Below are positions 34,518-43,612 of a DNA stretch of 64,000 nt, in pieces. Position numbers and translations under genes: made by a program. The notes under the pieces are model-generated. The model was not told where the DNA came from. It did no database searches and saw only the letters and a program-made list of their open reading frames with translations. The first letter of the stretch is position 1, and every line of letters begins with the position of its first letter. This DNA is from an uncultured Lachnospiraceae bacterium. GTDB taxonomy: Bacteria; Bacillota; Clostridia; Lachnospirales; Lachnospiraceae. Location: positions 25,473 to 89,472 of the forward strand of contig CACZBD010000018.1 of assembly GCA_902779305.1 (NCBI GenBank), in the 5' to 3' direction.

Positions 34518-35582
34518 ATGAAAAAAGCACTGATCGCTATGAGCGGTGGGGTGGATTCCTCACTCGCGGCCAAATTAATGACGGATAAGGGATATGACTG
34601 CATCGGCTGTACCATGAAGCTGTACGGGAACGAAGAGATCGGTCTTTCCCGCGCACATACCTGCTGCAGTCTGGATGATGTCGAAGACGCCAGAAGCGTC
34701 GCAAACCATATCGGCATTCCGTATTATGTGTTCAACTTTACGGATGATTTTCAGACAAACGTGATCGACAGATTTGTCTGCGCTTATGAGCACGCTCAGA
34801 CGCCGAATCCCTGCATCGACTGCAACCGCTACATGAAATTCGATAAACTCTTTGAACGCGCAAAAGTGCTTGGCTGCGACTATGTGGTGACCGGTCATTA
34901 TGCGCGCATCGAAGAACAAAACGGGGAATTTTTCCTGAAAAAGGCAGTTGACGAGACCAAGGATCAGAGTTATGTCCTGTATTCCATGACACAGGAACAG
35001 TTAAAGCACACCCTGTTTCCGCTCGGCGGCATGAAGAAAGCCGAAGTGCGCTCACTTGCAGAAGAAAACGGGTTTTTAAACGCCGCAAAACCGGACAGCC
35101 AGGACATCTGTTTTGTTCCCGACGGTGATTACGGCGCATTTCTCGAAAGATATACCGGCAAAACCTATGCGCCCGGTGATTTTCTCGATACAAAAGGCAA
35201 TGTTCTGGGCACCCATCAGGGCGTGATCCGCTACACCATCGGGCAGAGAAAAGGGCTTGGGATCGCCTTCGGAACGCCGATGTATGTCAAGTCCATTGAT
35301 GTGGAACACAATACCGTAACGCTTGCGGAAGATGCGGATCTGTACGAAGATACCCTGACAGCGGCTGATTTTCACTGGATCAGCGGACAGGTCCCTGACG
35401 GTGAGATCAGATGTCATGCCAAGATCCGCTACCGCCAGAAGGAGCAGAGCGCAACCGCTTTCCCGCTTTCTGATGATCAGGTAAAGATCACGTTTGATGC
35501 GCCGCAGCGCGCGATCACACCTGGGCAGGCCGTTGTATTGTATGACGGCGATACGGTTCTCGGCGGCGGACGGATCCTGTAG
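34518..35582 (+). CDS. mnmA: tRNA-specific 2-thiouridylase MnmA
   Basis: Catalyses the ATP-dependent 2-thiolation of the wobble uridine in tRNA-Lys, -Glu and -Gln. The 354-residue protein has the PP-loop MSGGVDSS at residues 8-15, the two catalytic cysteines in PNPCIDCNRYMKFD and QDICFVPDGDY, and the C-terminal barrel with KIRYRQKEQSA. Length is normal. The ribosome site is weak (GGATG about nine bases upstream). It forms a single-gene unit ending in a clear terminator. It sits near a tRNA-Lys gene, which is probably coincidence because that tRNA carries CTT. Confidence 0.96.
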   Translation: MKKALIAMSGGVDSSLAAKLMTDKGYDCIGCTMKLYGNEEIGLSRAHTCCSLDDVEDARSVANHIGIPYYVFNFTDDFQTNVIDRFVCAYEHAQTPNPCIDCNRYMKFDKLFERAKVLGCDYVVTGHYARIEEQNGEFFLKKAVDETKDQSYVLYSMTQEQLKHTLFPLGGMKKAEVRSLAEENGFLNAAKPDSQDICFVPDGDYGAFLERYTGKTYAPGDFLDTKGNVLGTHQGVIRYTIGQRKGLGIAFGTPMYVKSIDVEHNTVTLAEDADLYEDTLTAADFHWISGQVPDGEIRCHAKIRYRQKEQSATAFPLSDDQVKITFDAPQRAITPGQAVVLYDGDTVLGGGRIL

Positions 35583-35603
35583 ATCGGGAAACGCTCTCTT
35601 ACG

Positions 35604-35632
35604 GCCTGTCGCAGAAACGGCGGGCTTTTTTA
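35604..35632 (+). terminator. Terminator after mnmA
   Basis: An 8-bp stem GCCTGTCG/CGGCGGGC with two G-U pairs and a six-base loop is followed by TTTTTTATTTT. Confidence 0.8.
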
Positions 35633-35732
35633 TTTTCTTAATCCTATCTTAATACCGATGCCCCTTCCCTTAATGTCATCTTTGCAGCCCAGGCTGTAAA
35701 ATGACTTGACGGATAAAGGGGAGGCAATTCAA

Positions 35733-37067
35733 ATGTTTTTGGATTCCATAAGGAAAAAACTGTCTTCTTTCCAGATCATCATCCTTGGGTTTCTTGGGGT
35801 GATCCTGATGGGGACCATTCTTCTGATGCTTCCGGTATCGGTGGATTCCGGGACCGGCGCATCACTATCGGATGCACTCTTTACGGCAACCTCCGCGGTC
35901 TGCGTCACCGGGCTCGTGATCCGGGATACCGCGACATACTGGTCTGTCTTCGGTCAGGTCGTGATCTTAACGCTGATCCAGGTCGGCGGACTCGGGATCA
36001 TCACTTTTGCGGCTTTCATCGCCATGATCTCCGGAAGAAAGATCTCCCTGCTGCAACGCAGCATGCTTCAGGACAGCATATCCGCCCACCAGATCGGGGG
36101 GATCGTGAAAATGACCGGGTTCATCTTTAAGACCGCGCTGATCATCGAGCTTACCGGCGCCGTTCTCATGCTGCCGGCATTCTGCTCCCGTTACGGATCA
36201 TACGGGATCTGGATGTCAATTTTTCATTCCATATCCGCTTTCTGTAATGCCGGCTTCGATATCATGGGCGATAAGACCGGGGCATTTTCTTCGCTGACAG
36301 GCTTATCAACGGATCCGTGGGTCGTCATCCCGGTCAGTCTTCTGATCATCACCGGCGGGATCGGCTTTCTTACCTGGAAGGATCTTACCGAAAACAGATT
36401 CCGCTTCCGCAGTTACCGCATGCAGAGCAAAGTCGTTCTTGTGACAACCCTGATCCTGCTTGTTGTTCCCACCCTGCTTCTTTTCTTTTTGGAATATGAC
36501 AGCGGTCCTGTCAGGGAACGGCTCTTCCTTTCCCTGTTTCAGGCGGTGACGCCCAGAACCGCAGGTTTTAACACGGCAGATCTCACGGTATTATCCGGCA
36601 CCGGCAAAATGCTTCTGATCGTGCTGATGCTGATCGGCGGATCTCCGGGATCCACTGCCGGCGGTATGAAAACAACCACTCTGGCCGTTCTGCTTTCAGA
36701 CGCCTCTACCGTCTTTAGAAGGAAAAATCATGTGCAGATGTTCGGAAGACGGGTGGAAGAGGGCGCGATCAGAAATGCCGCGACGCTGTTTATCATGTAT
36801 CTGACACTACCGATGCTCGGCGCTGCCATCATCAGCCTGAACGAAGGACTTCCCGTTTCCGCGTCCCTGTTTGAAACGGCATCCGCGATCGGAACGGTCG
36901 GTCTGTCGCTGGGGATCACGCCATCCCTTGGACTCATCTCCCGTCTGATCCTGATCCTTTTGATGTTCTTCGGGAGAGTCGGCGGGCTGACGCTGGTTTA
37001 TGCCGCCTTAAACAGAAACAGTTCGGAAGTATCACAAAGACCGGTCGAAAAGATCATGGTCGGATAA
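35733..37067 (+). CDS. ktrB: Potassium transporter membrane subunit KtrB (TrkH/KtrB family)
   Basis: Pore-forming subunit of a Ktr potassium uptake system. Four pore-loop repeats are visible, each with its filter glycine: VCVTGLV, FCNAGFDI, PRTAGFNTAD and IGTVGLSLG. The intramembrane gate region GGSPGSTAGGMKT lies in the third repeat. The ATG at 35,733 follows GGGGAGG by eight bases, giving 444 residues; an in-frame TTG at 35,706 lacks a ribosome site. It is followed by ktrA after 15 bp. Ion specificity (K+ possibly with Na+) is inferred from the family. Confidence 0.93.
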   Translation: MFLDSIRKKLSSFQIIILGFLGVILMGTILLMLPVSVDSGTGASLSDALFTATSAVCVTGLVIRDTATYWSVFGQVVILTLIQVGGLGIITFAAFIAMISGRKISLLQRSMLQDSISAHQIGGIVKMTGFIFKTALIIELTGAVLMLPAFCSRYGSYGIWMSIFHSISAFCNAGFDIMGDKTGAFSSLTGLSTDPWVVIPVSLLIITGGIGFLTWKDLTENRFRFRSYRMQSKVVLVTTLILLVVPTLLLFFLEYDSGPVRERLFLSLFQAVTPRTAGFNTADLTVLSGTGKMLLIVLMLIGGSPGSTAGGMKTTTLAVLLSDASTVFRRKNHVQMFGRRVEEGAIRNAATLFIMYLTLPMLGAAIISLNEGLPVSASLFETASAIGTVGLSLGITPSLGLISRLILILLMFFGRVGGLTLVYAALNRNSSEVSQRPVEKIMVG

Positions 37068-37082
37068 AGGAGGATTTACAAA

Positions 37083-37730
37083 ATGAAATCAATTTTGCTG
37101 ATCGGGCTGAACAACCTCGGAACCATGATCGCAAAACAGCTGCACGATCTCGGACATCAGGTACTGGCCGTGGACAAGAACGAATCCAGAGTCAATGCCA
37201 TTCTTCCTCTGGTCACGGATGCGCAGATCGGGGACAGCACAAATGAAACTTTTCTACGGTCTTTGGGGATCAACAATTTTGACGTCTGTATCGTGACGAT
37301 CGGCAGCGACTTTCAGAGTTCCCTGGAAACAACGTCCCTGCTGAAGGAACTCGGCGGGAAATTCGTTGTATCCAGAGCAGACCGGGACGTGCAGGAAAAG
37401 TTTCTCTTAAGAAACGGCGCGGACGAAGTGATCAACCCGGAAAAGCAGATCGCGAAATGGGCTTCGATCCGCTATGCATCCAACCACATTCTGGATTATA
37501 TCAGTCTGGATGAAAACTATGCCATCTATGAAGTATCCGTTCCCGCAGACTGGATCGGCAAATCGGTCGGTCAGATCGACATCAGGAAGCGCTACGGGAT
37601 CAACATCATGGCTGTAAAACAAAACGGAAAAATGGATCTGTCCGTTACTTCCGAAACGATCTTTTGCGAAGGCATGACCATGCTCGTGCTCGGGGAACGA
37701 AAAGCCATGCAGAAATGCTTTAAGATATAG
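37083..37730 (+). CDS. ktrA: Potassium transporter regulatory subunit KtrA (RCK domain)
   Basis: A 215-residue cytoplasmic gating ring protein. Residues 1-130 form the RCK_N Rossmann fold (LLIGLNNLGTMIAKQL, with the adenine-binding acidic residue in VLAVDKNE). Residues ~135-215 are the RCK_C domain, which binds regulatory ligands such as c-di-AMP in relatives (IYEVSVPADWIGKSVGQID, GMTMLVLGE). The ribosome site AAAGGAGG is excellent. It lies directly after ktrB, so the two form the complex from one transcript. Confidence 0.93.
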   Translation: MKSILLIGLNNLGTMIAKQLHDLGHQVLAVDKNESRVNAILPLVTDAQIGDSTNETFLRSLGINNFDVCIVTIGSDFQSSLETTSLLKELGGKFVVSRADRDVQEKFLLRNGADEVINPEKQIAKWASIRYASNHILDYISLDENYAIYEVSVPADWIGKSVGQIDIRKRYGINIMAVKQNGKMDLSVTSETIFCEGMTMLVLGERKAMQKCFKI

Positions 37731-37759
37731 CATTTCATTCGGCAGGGGAGGAAAAACGC

Positions 37760-37945
37760 ATGCAGGATCTGATACTGGCACTGGTTACGGTACTCTTTTT
37801 ATCTTCCGGATATTTCGTGGTCGCGCGTTTCGGATCATTTCTGACTGACGTGATCCGGGCAAGACATCAGTCACCCGGCAAAACGTCTGAGCCGGATGAT
37901 GAAGCGGAGGATGCGGATGATGTGGAATCAGAGGACAGGCTGTGA
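37760..37945 (+). CDS. Small single-span membrane protein in the ktr operon
   Basis: A 61-residue protein with one hydrophobic segment at the N-terminus (LILALVTVLFLSSGYFVV), a short basic stretch (RARHQ) and a strongly acidic tail (EPDDEAEDADDVESED). GGGGAGG stands seven bases before the ATG, as good a ribosome site as any in the operon, so I consider it real. It lies 30 bp after ktrA. No family is recognised. It might be a small subunit or regulator of the Ktr complex, comparable in place to KdpF, but this is only positional. Confidence 0.6.
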   Translation: MQDLILALVTVLFLSSGYFVVARFGSFLTDVIRARHQSPGKTSEPDDEAEDADDVESEDRL

Positions 37946-38014
37946 TAAAATAAAAACTCGAGCCGTTATGCTCTGCAAAAATCCGGACGGCAAGAAATAC
38001 TCAGGCAAATAAAA

Positions 38015-39997
38015 ATGGAAAAAATATCGGAAGGAAGCGAGCGGATCTTGGTCTGCCTCTCTTCATCCCCTTCAAACCAAAAAGTGATCGGCGCTGCGGC
38101 AAAAATGGCGGAAGCCTTTCATGCGACACTCACTGCGATCCATGTAAAGCCGGTAAATTACGATTCCCTTCCTGCATCGGACCGCTTAAGGCTGCAGAAC
38201 AATATCGAATTTGCCAAACAAAACGGTGCAACGATCATTTCGGTCATCGGAAACGATGTCCCCGCCCAGATCGCGGAATATGCGCATATTTCCGGCGCCA
38301 CAAAGATCGTTGTGGGACGCAGTATCGCCAAAAAACAGCATTTCTGGAGCAAGTCCCCTCTGACGGAGCAGCTCATTTTGAACGCGCCGGATGTGGATGT
38401 ATACATCATACCCGATTCTTCCGCGGATATCAGACAGCAGAACAGAAGGCTGAAGCTCAGCATGGCAGGCCTGATCCGGCCGACCTTAAAAGACACACTC
38501 TTTACGCTCTTTCTGCTGACCGCCTCCACGCTTGTGGGCCTTCTGTTCACATATTTCGGCTTTTCGGAAGCAAATATCATCACCGTTTTTATCCTTGGTG
38601 TTTTACTGATCGCTGTTTTCACCGTAAATCCCATCTACAGCGCAATCGGTTCTCTTGCGGGTGTCCTGCTGTTCAACTGGTTTTTTATCGAACCGCGGCT
38701 CAGTTTCCATACATACGAGCCGGAATATATCGTTACCTTCGGGATCATGCTGATCTCTTCCCTGATCACCAGCACGCTTGCCAACAAACTCAAAGGCAGC
38801 GCAAGGCAGTCTTCCAGGGAAGCCTTCCGTACGAAGGTTCTTTTCGATACCAACCAGCTGCTTCAGAAGGCAGAATGCGCAGAAGATGTGTTCCGGATCG
38901 GTGCGCAGCAGGTGAAGACCCTTTTGGACCGCGAAGTTGTGGTGTTCCCGGCAACAAAAGAAGGGCCCGGAATGATCGGCGCACAGCCGGAACCTCTGCT
39001 GCAGAATGGCGATCCGGCAGAGCGGGATGAGAATGAATCCGAGATCGCGGAATGGGTTCTTTCCAATCAGGTCGCTGCCGGCGCGCATATGGAAAAATTT
39101 GAACATGCAAAGTCGCTGTACTACCCGATCAGCATCAACGGATACCGCTACGGCGTGATCGCCGTATATTTAAGCGGTAAACGTCCGGAAGCATTCGAGT
39201 ACAGCGTTTTTACCTCGATCGTCGGTGAATGCGCATTGGCGCTGGAAGGACTCAGAAACGCCGCGGAAAAAGAGCAGGCCGCAGTGGCCATGCGGAACGA
39301 ACAGCTCCGCTCGAACCTTCTGCGTTCGATCTCTCATGATATCAGAACGCCTCTGACTTCCATTTCCGGAAACGTTAGCAATCTGCTCTCGCATTACCGG
39401 CATTTGGATGACGATACGCTGAAGCAGATCTTTACCGACATCTATGACGATTCGGAGTGGCTGATCGATCTGGTCGAGAATCTTTTGTCCATTTCAAGGA
39501 TCGAAAACGGACAGATGGATCTGAACCTTTCGCCGGATGTTGTGAATGATGTGATCGAGGAAGCCCTGCAGCATATCGATAAGAATGCCGCAAAACATCA
39601 CATCATCGTATCCTTAAGTCCGGATGTTCTGATCGCAAGAATGGATGCAAGGCTGATCATGCAGGTTCTGATCAATCTGATCAACAATGCCGTAAAAAAC
39701 ACGCCGGAAGGTTCAAGGATCGAGATCACAAGCGGAAAAGATGAATCCTTTATCCATATACAGGTCAAAGACGACGGTCCCGGCATTCCGGATAAGGTGA
39801 AGCCGCATGTCTTCGAAATGTTTTACACGGGACAGACCCGTGTTTCGGACGGCAGAAGAGGGATCGGTCTGGGTCTTGCGCTTTGTAAATCCATTGTGGA
39901 ATCTCATGGGGGAAAGATCATACTGACGGACAATGTTCCATGCGGCTGCTGCTTTACGGTTTCATTGCCCGCGCAGGAGGTGAATATCGATGAATAA
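38015..39997 (+). CDS. kdpD: KdpD-like sensor histidine kinase lacking the N-terminal KdpD domain
   Basis: A 660-residue sensor kinase. Residues ~10-135 are a Usp domain (ILVCLSSSPSNQKVIGAAAKMA). Residues ~155-255 form the four-helix DUF4118 membrane domain. A GAF-like region (~285-420) follows, then HisKA with SISHDIRTPL and HATPase with LINNAVKN, DDGPGIP and GIGLGLAL. Typical KdpD proteins are about 900 residues and begin with a ~200-residue KdpD domain with a P-loop, which is absent here. The response regulator gene overlaps by 8 bp. The locus carries ktrAB instead of kdpFABC, so the pair probably controls Ktr expression. Confidence 0.88.
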   Translation: MEKISEGSERILVCLSSSPSNQKVIGAAAKMAEAFHATLTAIHVKPVNYDSLPASDRLRLQNNIEFAKQNGATIISVIGNDVPAQIAEYAHISGATKIVVGRSIAKKQHFWSKSPLTEQLILNAPDVDVYIIPDSSADIRQQNRRLKLSMAGLIRPTLKDTLFTLFLLTASTLVGLLFTYFGFSEANIITVFILGVLLIAVFTVNPIYSAIGSLAGVLLFNWFFIEPRLSFHTYEPEYIVTFGIMLISSLITSTLANKLKGSARQSSREAFRTKVLFDTNQLLQKAECAEDVFRIGAQQVKTLLDREVVVFPATKEGPGMIGAQPEPLLQNGDPAERDENESEIAEWVLSNQVAAGAHMEKFEHAKSLYYPISINGYRYGVIAVYLSGKRPEAFEYSVFTSIVGECALALEGLRNAAEKEQAAVAMRNEQLRSNLLRSISHDIRTPLTSISGNVSNLLSHYRHLDDDTLKQIFTDIYDDSEWLIDLVENLLSISRIENGQMDLNLSPDVVNDVIEEALQHIDKNAAKHHIIVSLSPDVLIARMDARLIMQVLINLINNAVKNTPEGSRIEITSGKDESFIHIQVKDDGPGIPDKVKPHVFEMFYTGQTRVSDGRRGIGLGLALCKSIVESHGGKIILTDNVPCGCCFTVSLPAQEVNIDE

Positions 39998-40691
39998 ACC
40001 GACCATACTTGTTGTTGAGGATGATGCGCCCGTTCGTAATCTGATGATCACGACGCTGAAAACACACGAATATAAATATCTGACAGCGCCGACAGGACAG
40101 GAAGCCGTCATGCTTGCCAGTTCCCACAACCCGGATGTCGTCTTTTTGGATCTTGGCCTTCCGGACATGGACGGCATCGATGTGATCCGGCAGATCAGAA
40201 GCTGGTCCAACATGCCGATCATCGTTATCAGCGCAAGAAGCGAAGATGAGGATAAGATCAGCGCACTGGATGCAGGCGCCGACGATTATCTGACCAAACC
40301 GTTTTCGGTGGAGGAACTGCTTGCAAGGCTTCGGGTAACGATCAGACGGCTTTCCATGATGAATACTGACACCGGTGCTGACAGTTCCGTCTATATCAAT
40401 GGAAATCTGAAAATTGATTTTCCCGCGGGATGTGCATTTTTAAACGGGGAAGAGCTGAAGCTGACGCCGATCGAATTCAAGCTGCTCTGTCTTCTTGCCA
40501 AAAACACCGGCAAAGTGTTGACGCATACTTACATCACACAAAATATCTGGGGAAGAAGCTGGGACAATGACGTCGCCTCATTAAGAGTCTTCATGGTCAC
40601 GCTCCGCAAAAAACTCGAGCAGGGTCCCGATTCTCCCGAATACATTCAGACACACGTCGGGATCGGTTATCGTATGCTGAGAGTTGAATAA
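39990..40691 (+). CDS. kdpE: KdpE-like response regulator (OmpR/PhoB family)
   Basis: A 233-residue regulator with an N-terminal receiver (phospho-acceptor Asp in VVFLDLGLPDMD, Lys in LTKPFSVEELL) and a C-terminal winged helix (LTPIEFKLLCLLAKN, ASLRVFMVTLRKKLEQ, GIGYRMLRVE). That last phrase is typical of KdpE. It overlaps the sensor gene by 8 bp and is the last gene of the potassium locus; the next gene is convergent with only 12 bp between, and no clear terminator is visible. Confidence 0.92.
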   Translation: MNKPTILVVEDDAPVRNLMITTLKTHEYKYLTAPTGQEAVMLASSHNPDVVFLDLGLPDMDGIDVIRQIRSWSNMPIIVISARSEDEDKISALDAGADDYLTKPFSVEELLARLRVTIRRLSMMNTDTGADSSVYINGNLKIDFPAGCAFLNGEELKLTPIEFKLLCLLAKNTGKVLTHTYITQNIWGRSWDNDVASLRVFMVTLRKKLEQGPDSPEYIQTHVGIGYRMLRVE

Positions 40692-40703
40692 CCGGACTGC
40701 AGG

Positions 40704-41654
40704 TCAAATGACGGACCCCATCATTCCCAGTCCGAGAAGTGCTCCTGCCGAATGATTCTGCGCCGCATTCACCATTGCTTCCGCCTGCGCTCCCGCAAGC
40801 GTTGCGGCAGCCATATTCAGATTTGTCAACACCGCATTTCTCTGCAGTTCTTTGATCATCTGCATGTCCGCATCGATCAGGCAGAATTTCTCAAAGGCAA
40901 GGGAGACGATCTCGATCCCCCGCAGCTGCCTGAGCTTTTCATTCGCCTTTTCCACCACATAGGTTTCGATCTGCGGGATGAGATCTCCAAGTTCAGATGG
41001 TCTTACGGACCGTTCACAGAAATCTTTGAACGCGGACAGGATCATGCCGTTCACTTCTGCTTTCATCTGCGAGACGAACCAGGAAACCCCGTAAACCCTT
41101 TCGACATTGCCGATCAGCTTCTTATAGACGATCTCGGGTTCGCAGATCCTGAAAGAAAACAGTCCCGAAGCTTCCAGGGTGCAGTCGATATCCAGTTTAA
41201 GGTTTTCATCCTGAATGCGGAACGGAGCTTTGATCCCAAACGGGATCCCGGGGATCTCTTTTGTATTGAGGTAATACACTCTCTGTTTGATCGCAGGCAT
41301 GTCACCGCCGAAAGAGATCCTTCGCCCCATTTCCTTCCCGAGCTGTTTCATGGAAGAGCCGGAAAATGCCCCGAAGGTTTCCCCGCTTCGAAAAATGTTT
41401 TCGCCGCTTTCACGAAATACCGAGATGATCTTTCCGTTGCTGACAACGATCGCGCACTGCCCGTCAGAAACGGCGATCACGGAGCCGTCTGTGATGATGT
41501 CATCGCTCCCCTTGTTTGCCGACTGCTTTGAGGCCTGTTTCATGCCACGCACCATGAGCAGTTCGGACGGTATCGAATTACAATAAAAAAACTCTTTCCA
41601 CTGGTCTTTTGCCTCCGTATTCAGAGATGCAAAGACTGCCTTCAGTATTCCCAT
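40704..41654 (-). CDS. SPFH/band-7 domain protein (YdjI-like)
   Basis: A 316-residue cytoplasmic SPFH-domain protein of the YdjI or virion-core-like type. It has VIAVSDGQCAIVVSNGKII near residues 60-80, then the SPFH body (FGIKAPFRIQDENLKLDIDC, FVSQMKAEVNGMILSAFKD), an Ala-rich helix and a Gly-rich tail. Members often organise membrane patches or stress complexes. The ATG lies within 2 bp of the end of the AraC regulator gene, so the two are translationally coupled. The N-terminus lacks a membrane anchor. Confidence 0.8.
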   Translation of the reverse strand: MGILKAVFASLNTEAKDQWKEFFYCNSIPSELLMVRGMKQASKQSANKGSDDIITDGSVIAVSDGQCAIVVSNGKIISVFRESGENIFRSGETFGAFSGSSMKQLGKEMGRRISFGGDMPAIKQRVYYLNTKEIPGIPFGIKAPFRIQDENLKLDIDCTLEASGLFSFRICEPEIVYKKLIGNVERVYGVSWFVSQMKAEVNGMILSAFKDFCERSVRPSELGDLIPQIETYVVEKANEKLRQLRGIEIVSLAFEKFCLIDADMQMIKELQRNAVLTNLNMAAATLAGAQAEAMVNAAQNHSAGALLGLGMMGSVI

Positions 41655-41655
41655 C

Positions 41656-42564
41656 CTATTCTTCTACCTTCTTCCGGGCCGGTTTTTTCTCCGTCTGTTC
41701 CGGATCGTTTCCGACAAACAGCGCCCTGTACTCTCTGGGCGCCATGCCCTTTTCCTCACGAAATACCCTGTTAAAACTCGGAATGCTCTGGAAGCCGGAA
41801 AGCATCGCAACTTCCGTCAGTGTCCTTCCTTCCTGCGCCAGCAGCTCGGAAGCTTTCTCCAGCCGGATCAGGTTCAGCCACTTACTGTAATTCATTCCGG
41901 TAATGCTTTTAAACAGTCTTGAAAAATAATCCCTGCTGATCCCGGCCATCTTCGCCATGGCACCCTGGGACAGATCATCCGACGTCAGATTGTTTTTAAT
42001 GTAATCCGTAACCGACAGCATCCGCCTCATCACATCATCCGTATAACCGCTGTCATCCTCATCCAGTTCCGGCGCCAGTTCTTTCCTGTATTCCAAAAGC
42101 GTCAGCATAAATTCCATGAGAAGCATGCAGCATTTGATCTCCCGGCCCTGTCCCTGCGCAAAGAAGATCTCTTTCATCTGTCCCGTAAGTGCTTTCAGTT
42201 TTGCGGCAAGCTCCGGATGGGCATTGACGCAGATCACATGCAGGTTCCTGTAGATCCGCATGATGCGCCGCAGATCAAACAGGGAATTGATAAACGCATT
42301 GGAAAACTGGATCACCAGCGATTCTTCCCTGTTTGCGTCCACGATCGCGTGCATCTCCATCGGCCATACGATCACAAGATCGTCTTCCGACAGTTCATAT
42401 GTGTTCTTACCGACCTTGTAGATATTTGTTTTTCCCGGACCTACCAGCAGGATCTCCCCGTAGGAATGCCAGTGTGCCTGGTAGCTTCTCTCCTTAAAGC
42501 CCGTGGACATGTGAAAAGCGCTCACACGGTCAAAATCATAGATCTCATAAGTGCTGTAATCCAT
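41656..42564 (-). CDS. AraC-family transcriptional regulator
   Basis: A 302-residue regulator. The N-terminal half is a cupin-like sensing domain (SYQAHWHSYGEILLVGPGKTN, DLVIVWPMEMHAI). The C-terminal half has two helix-turn-helix motifs: SQGAMAKMAGISRDYFSRLFK and TLTEVAMLSGFQSIPSFNRVF, the latter the AraC signature. The last residues are basic (EKKPARKK). It stands 3 bp after the oxidoreductase gene and just before the SPFH gene, within one operon with the alcohol dehydrogenase, which it may control in response to a sugar or alcohol. Confidence 0.88.
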   Translation of the reverse strand: MDYSTYEIYDFDRVSAFHMSTGFKERSYQAHWHSYGEILLVGPGKTNIYKVGKNTYELSEDDLVIVWPMEMHAIVDANREESLVIQFSNAFINSLFDLRRIMRIYRNLHVICVNAHPELAAKLKALTGQMKEIFFAQGQGREIKCCMLLMEFMLTLLEYRKELAPELDEDDSGYTDDVMRRMLSVTDYIKNNLTSDDLSQGAMAKMAGISRDYFSRLFKSITGMNYSKWLNLIRLEKASELLAQEGRTLTEVAMLSGFQSIPSFNRVFREEKGMAPREYRALFVGNDPEQTEKKPARKKVEE

Positions 42565-42567
42565 TTT

Positions 42568-43539
42568 CTAGTATCCGATCTGTTCAAAAACCTGATCCAG
42601 CAGCTGCGCATTTTTGATGGAAAACGCCGGTGTGATATGTGGTGTTTCGCCGTTTTCGATGCAGCGGGCAAGCTGCGCGGTCTCAAGCGCATAGTTCTGC
42701 TCTGCGTTTACGATCCGCTCGATCATCTTTCCGTCCGCCGTGATCCTGTATCTCAGTTCTCCTGCTTCATTATACTCCACTTCGGACCGGATTGTCCCCT
42801 TCGAACCGTGAATATACAGTCTGTCCATTCTGTCATTCGACCCCGCGGGGAAAAGCATGCCGACATTGAATGCCGCCCTGACGCCGTTTTGGAATTTGAT
42901 CAGCGCGCCGGCAAAAACATCAACGCCGGTCGGCCCGAATTCCGCGTTTGCTTTTACATACTCAGGTTCACTGTCCGTCAGCGACAGGATCATGGTCGTG
43001 CAGTAGCACCCGAGATCATAAACGGCGCCACCGCCCATTTCCTTATGCAGACGGATATCTTCTTTATAGCCCTGCGTCAGAAAAGCCGTTTCGATATAAT
43101 CCACCTCACCGATGATGCCGCTTGCTATGTCCTGCTTCAGGGACGCGATATAGGGACTGTGCAGATATGCGTACGCTTCCATCAGGATCACATGATTTTC
43201 CTTGGCTGCGGCAAACATTTCCTCCGCTTCTTTTGCGTTCAGCGCCAGCGGTTTCTCACAGAGAACATGTTTTCCCGCTTTCAGCGCTTTGATCACCCAC
43301 TCTTTATGCAGATGGTTCGGAAGCGGGATATAGACTGCCTGCACATCCGCATCTTTCAGCAGTTCCTCATATCCCACATATGCCTTTTTAAATCCGAATT
43401 CCTTCTGAAACTTCAGGACCTTTTCTTCCTCACGCCCGGCAATGGCATAGAGTTCACACTGTTCCGCTTTTTGGATCCCGGGGATCGTGCAGCCCCTTGC
43501 GATATTTGCCGTACCGAGAACACCCCATTTTACCGTCAT
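42568..43539 (-). CDS. Gfo/Idh/MocA-family NAD(P)-dependent oxidoreductase
   Basis: A 323-residue dehydrogenase acting on a sugar or sugar-like substrate. The Rossmann motif WGVLGTANIARG opens the protein, followed by CEKPLALNAKEAEEM (the EKP motif with the catalytic Lys) and GGGAVYDLGCYC, which carries the DxGxYx substrate motif. The ATG at 43,539 follows GGAGAAGGAG. A longer frame to 43,656 runs through a non-homologous stretch and is rejected. It lies in an operon between an iron-dependent alcohol dehydrogenase and an AraC regulator. Substrate unknown. Confidence 0.88.
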   Translation of the reverse strand: MTVKWGVLGTANIARGCTIPGIQKAEQCELYAIAGREEEKVLKFQKEFGFKKAYVGYEELLKDADVQAVYIPLPNHLHKEWVIKALKAGKHVLCEKPLALNAKEAEEMFAAAKENHVILMEAYAYLHSPYIASLKQDIASGIIGEVDYIETAFLTQGYKEDIRLHKEMGGGAVYDLGCYCTTMILSLTDSEPEYVKANAEFGPTGVDVFAGALIKFQNGVRAAFNVGMLFPAGSNDRMDRLYIHGSKGTIRSEVEYNEAGELRYRITADGKMIERIVNAEQNYALETAQLARCIENGETPHITPAFSIKNAQLLDQVFEQIGY

Positions 43540-43612
43540 TTCTTTCTCCTTCTCCTGTTTGTATTTTCTTCTGTTACTTCCGTTGTCTTTTGCGCATCGG
43601 ACATGCTGCGCT

